Shown here in pieces: positions 16,053 to 17,263 of a stretch of 17,263 nucleotides of DNA (within the stretch, counting starts at the first letter, position 1; every line of letters begins with the position of its first letter). This stretch comes from JBDREF01 sp043820045 (lineage in GTDB: Bacteria > Planctomycetota > Phycisphaerae > Sedimentisphaerales > Anaerobacaceae). The position numbers were made by a program, and so were the translations under genes. Under the pieces are notes generated by a model. That model was not told the DNA's origin. It saw only the letters and a program-made list of their open reading frames with translations, and ran no database searches. The stretch lies in contig JBDREF010000175.1 of NCBI GenBank assembly GCA_043820045.1, forward strand, positions 1-17,263, read 5' to 3'.

Positions 16053-16364
16053 GCAAAGACAAAAAAGACAGGTGAAGAGAAGTATATTGAGCGACTTGAA
16101 TCTGATCGAATTCACAAAGCAGGAGATCTTCTACTGGATCTGACAACATGGGAATACGAAGACAAATGGCATACTCCTGCATACAAGAAGAAAATCAAAA
16201 TTGTCATGTCCGCAATGGTCAAAAAGTTTGGCATGAAAGCAGTTCTGGCAGAATTGGAAGGAACCGTAGATTTGGATGCTGAAGGAGAAGGATTTTCAGA
16301 GGAAGCTATTCAACCTTGGGCTGATGCACTTGGAGTTCCTCTCGAAAGACTCAGAAAAAAATAG
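16050..16364 (+). CDS. Unrecognised 104-aa element protein (gene 1)
   Basis: I do not recognise this protein. It begins MAKTKKTGEEKYIERLES with a lysine-rich N-terminus, continues with probable helices (KAGDLLLDLTTW, KKKIKIVMSAMVKKFGMKAVLAELEG), then an acidic turn (DLDAEGEGFSEE) and a basic end (LERLRKK). No signal peptide or membrane segment, so likely cytoplasmic. The start is supported by AAAGGAG seven bases upstream. It is the first cistron after the promoter at 15821-15849. Its low-GC codons contrast with the LamG genes on the left. Position in an integrated element suggests phage or satellite origin; no function can be assigned. Confidence 0.8.
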   Translation: MAKTKKTGEEKYIERLESDRIHKAGDLLLDLTTWEYEDKWHTPAYKKKIKIVMSAMVKKFGMKAVLAELEGTVDLDAEGEGFSEEAIQPWADALGVPLERLRKK

Positions 16365-16366
16365 TA

Positions 16367-16387
16367 GATCACGTTACTGATGAGATC
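16367..16387 (+). ncRNA. Collapsed hammerhead remnant before gene 2
   Basis: GATC, six bases, CTGATGA, GATC. It keeps the hammerhead CUGAUGA core and both stem II strands found at 16601-16659, but lacks the GAAA box, stems I and III and the cleavage site, so it cannot be active. It occupies the same place relative to the leader repeat as the intact ribozyme does before gene 3. Confidence 0.5.
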
Positions 16388-16420
16388 AAAAACCCACAAT
16401 TTCAAAGGAGAATCAAAATG
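16388..16420 (+). repeat. Operon leader copy 2
   Basis: The same AACCCACAATTTCAAAGG block (from 16391) as copy 1, then AGAATCAAAATG, ending at the ATG at 16418. It directly follows the CTGATGAGATC remnant. Confidence 0.85.
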
Positions 16421-16594
16421 ACAACAAAAGAAAAAATGCTTATATTCTTCAAAGAGCTCAAAGCAGAAGATTTTGATGATTTCAATGTTGTATCAAACCG
16501 AATTGGTGCGCTCGTTGAAGAACTTGGATCTGACAACACAATCTCTTTGAATCAATTGGAAAAAGTGCTCAGAAAAGTTCATTTCGAAGATTAA
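16418..16594 (+). CDS. Unrecognised 58-aa element protein (gene 2)
   Basis: A short frame from ATG (AAAGGAG seven bases upstream) to TAA at 16592-16594. The peptide begins MTTKEKMLIFFKELKAEDF and ends VLRKVHFED. It is acidic, probably all-helical, with no membrane segment or cysteine. It is supported by the leader it shares with genes 1 and 3 and by its place in the same operon. No family recognised. Its stop lies only six bases before the ribozyme, so after self-cleavage its mRNA would end in the ribozyme's stem III hairpin. Confidence 0.75.
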   Translation: MTTKEKMLIFFKELKAEDFDDFNVVSNRIGALVEELGSDNTISLNQLEKVLRKVHFED

Positions 16595-16600
16595 ATAGCA

Positions 16601-16659
16601 GATCGAAACGTGAGCATCTTTTGCTCACGTCCACGGGTCAAGCCCGTGCTGATGAGATC
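16601..16659 (+). ncRNA. Type II hammerhead self-cleaving ribozyme
   Basis: All core elements occur in type II (stem II open) order: GATC (16601-16604, stem II 3' strand), GAAA (16605-16608), stem III with the A-U and C-G closing pairs then GTGAGCA (16610-16616) against TGCTCAC (16622-16628) and a five-base loop, cleavage triplet GTC (16629-16631), stem I CACGGG (16632-16637) against CCCGTG (16643-16648) with a five-base loop, then CTGATGA (16649-16655) and GATC (16656-16659), which pairs with the first strand. Every invariant nucleotide (C3, U4, G5, A6, G8, A9, G12, A13, A14, A15.1, U16.1, C17) is present. Cleavage is predicted after 16631. Stem II is short (4 bp), which may slow the reaction. 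It lies between genes 2 and 3, on the coding strand. Confidence 0.88.
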
Positions 16660-16688
16660 AACCCACAAATGAAAGGAGAACAAAAATG
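16660..16688 (+). repeat. Operon leader copy 3
   Basis: AACCCACAA then a slightly shortened ATGAAAGGAGAAC, ending at the ATG at 16686. It begins at the base after the ribozyme's stem II, so the cleaved downstream mRNA keeps stem I, the core strand and the whole leader. Confidence 0.8.
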
Positions 16689-17027
16689 GCAAAGGCAAAA
16701 AAGAAAACAATCAAAAAAGTGACAGGCAAGAACGGACTCGGTGTTATTCAAACTTGGGTGAAGTTGTTCGAGGAGAACCCGAAACACAAGCTTACGGACG
16801 AGCAGATCAGCAAGGCCATGCACACAAACTTTCCCGGTCGAGAGTCGGCTATCTTCGACCATCCAGGCGTCGTAAGAACACGTTACAACGCAGGCCTCTT
16901 GACAAAGGGACAAGTCCCGAAAGTTCGGTCCGTCCGATACGACGAAAAGGGCCAGGAGGTCAGCGGCAGAAAAGCCAAGGTCAAGAAGGTTGTTAAGAAG
17001 ACCAAGAAGACGAAGAAGTCGGCATGA
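16686..17027 (+). CDS. Unrecognised 113-aa basic protein with histone-like lysine tail (gene 3)
   Basis: It begins MAKAKKKTIKKVTGKNGLG and has a probable folded core (about 15-90) with VIQTWVKLFEENP, KLTDEQISKAMHTNFPGRES and VVRTRYNAGLLTKG, a spacing of helices that would suit a small winged-helix or helix-turn-helix DNA-binding fold, although I cannot name a family. It ends in a lysine-rich tail, KAKVKKVVKKTKKTKKSA, like nucleoid-associated or histone-H1-like proteins. Cytoplasmic. The start is supported by AAAGGAG. It is the last gene of the operon, with the terminator 15 bases after its stop, and is uniquely preceded by an intact ribozyme. DNA or RNA binding is inferred from charge and shape only. 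Confidence 0.82.
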   Translation: MAKAKKKTIKKVTGKNGLGVIQTWVKLFEENPKHKLTDEQISKAMHTNFPGRESAIFDHPGVVRTRYNAGLLTKGQVPKVRSVRYDEKGQEVSGRKAKVKKVVKKTKKTKKSA

Positions 17028-17040
17028 CACGGGACAGGAA

Positions 17041-17263
17041 TTAGAGCCAGCGACGTTTGTTGGCTCTTTTTTTATGCGCCTGAATTTGACACGTATCACA
17101 CTCGGGTTGGCAATCGCCCCAAATCATGAGATAATCGCACCAGTCTTGAAGCCAGAGGCCTACATTTGGCTGTCATGGACTGGTTCGCCAACCTCAAAAC
17201 AACGGATTAACTGATCAAGAAGTGCCAAAGTTCCTGCTTTCTGGGAGTGAAGTTGCTTCAACA
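17041..17263 (-). pseudogene. Possible convergent gene end, frameshifted, at window edge
   Basis: Minus strand: one frame is open from the edge to TAG at 17160-17162 (ALLDQLIRCFEVGEPVHD). A second, shifted by -1 and open after 17173, runs to TAA at 17041-17043 (VGLWLQDWCDYLMIWGDC, then QPECDTCQIQAHKKR). The second has four cysteines spaced like a zinc site. Together they could be one gene broken by a frameshift, or two chance frames. The second frame crosses the convergent terminator stem, which weakens the case. No start or family visible. Confidence 0.25.
17043..17073 (+). terminator. Rho-independent terminator of the element operon
   Basis: Stem AGAGCCAGC (17043-17051) with GTTGGCTCT (17059-17067), nine bp with one G-T wobble, seven-base loop, then a T-run to 17073. 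It lies 15 bases after gene 3. Confidence 0.9.

Noticed and set aside
17074..17214. 46-codon plus-strand frame beginning at the terminator T-run (MRLNLTRITLGLA)
   Set aside because: It has no ribosome-binding site and starts directly at the terminator of the upstream operon; only chance supports it.

Overview
The window looks like a chromosomal segment of a Planctomycetota bacterium, most likely class Phycisphaerae. This rests on gene style only: a Hanks-type Ser/Thr kinase with a C-terminal membrane anchor, a pseudopilin with an H-X-D-like C-terminal motif, giant secreted proteins with InlB-like repeats or LamG plus YYWR-D modules ending in YFDDIRLYR, and a CotH-family protein with lamin-tail domains. 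No marker gene is present. The last ~1.6 kb is different: AT-rich, lysine-rich small genes, and it begins at a broken tRNA-Ser gene.

Layout. 1-2249: a kinase (5' cut by the window edge) tightly followed by a type II secretion-style pseudopilin. 2686-6444: a 1252-residue secreted protein with six InlB-like repeats, a dockerin-like calcium motif pair and a propeller-like C-terminus. 6867-9968 (minus): a secreted CotH-family protein with two lamin-tail domains; short direct repeats coding for the same C-terminal peptide lie on either side of it. 10252-12342 (minus) and 13061-15217 (plus): two divergent paralogous LamG/FN3-like surface proteins. They share ribosome-binding sites and a sigma70-like promoter of identical geometry. 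A third, orphan copy of that promoter lies at 15427-15456.

15538-15627 (minus) holds the 3' portion of a tRNA-Ser(UGA) gene with its own terminator but no 5' half. This is the usual footprint of site-specific integration, so DNA from about 15628 rightward is probably an integrated element (prophage, satellite or ICE). Its first transcription unit seems complete within the window: a strong promoter (15821-15849), three small unrecognised genes (104, 58 and 113 aa), each with nearly the same leader and Shine-Dalgarno, and a strong terminator (17043-17073).

The most interesting signal is in that unit. Between genes 2 and 3 (16601-16659) lies a complete type II hammerhead self-cleaving ribozyme with every core nucleotide and all three stems. 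Before gene 2 is a collapsed remnant of the same motif, and before gene 1 is a 51-nt tRNA-like fold (acceptor stem plus T-arm, no anticodon arm). The operon therefore looks like a series of cassettes, each being a processing element, a common leader and a small gene. No computation was run; folds were paired by eye.
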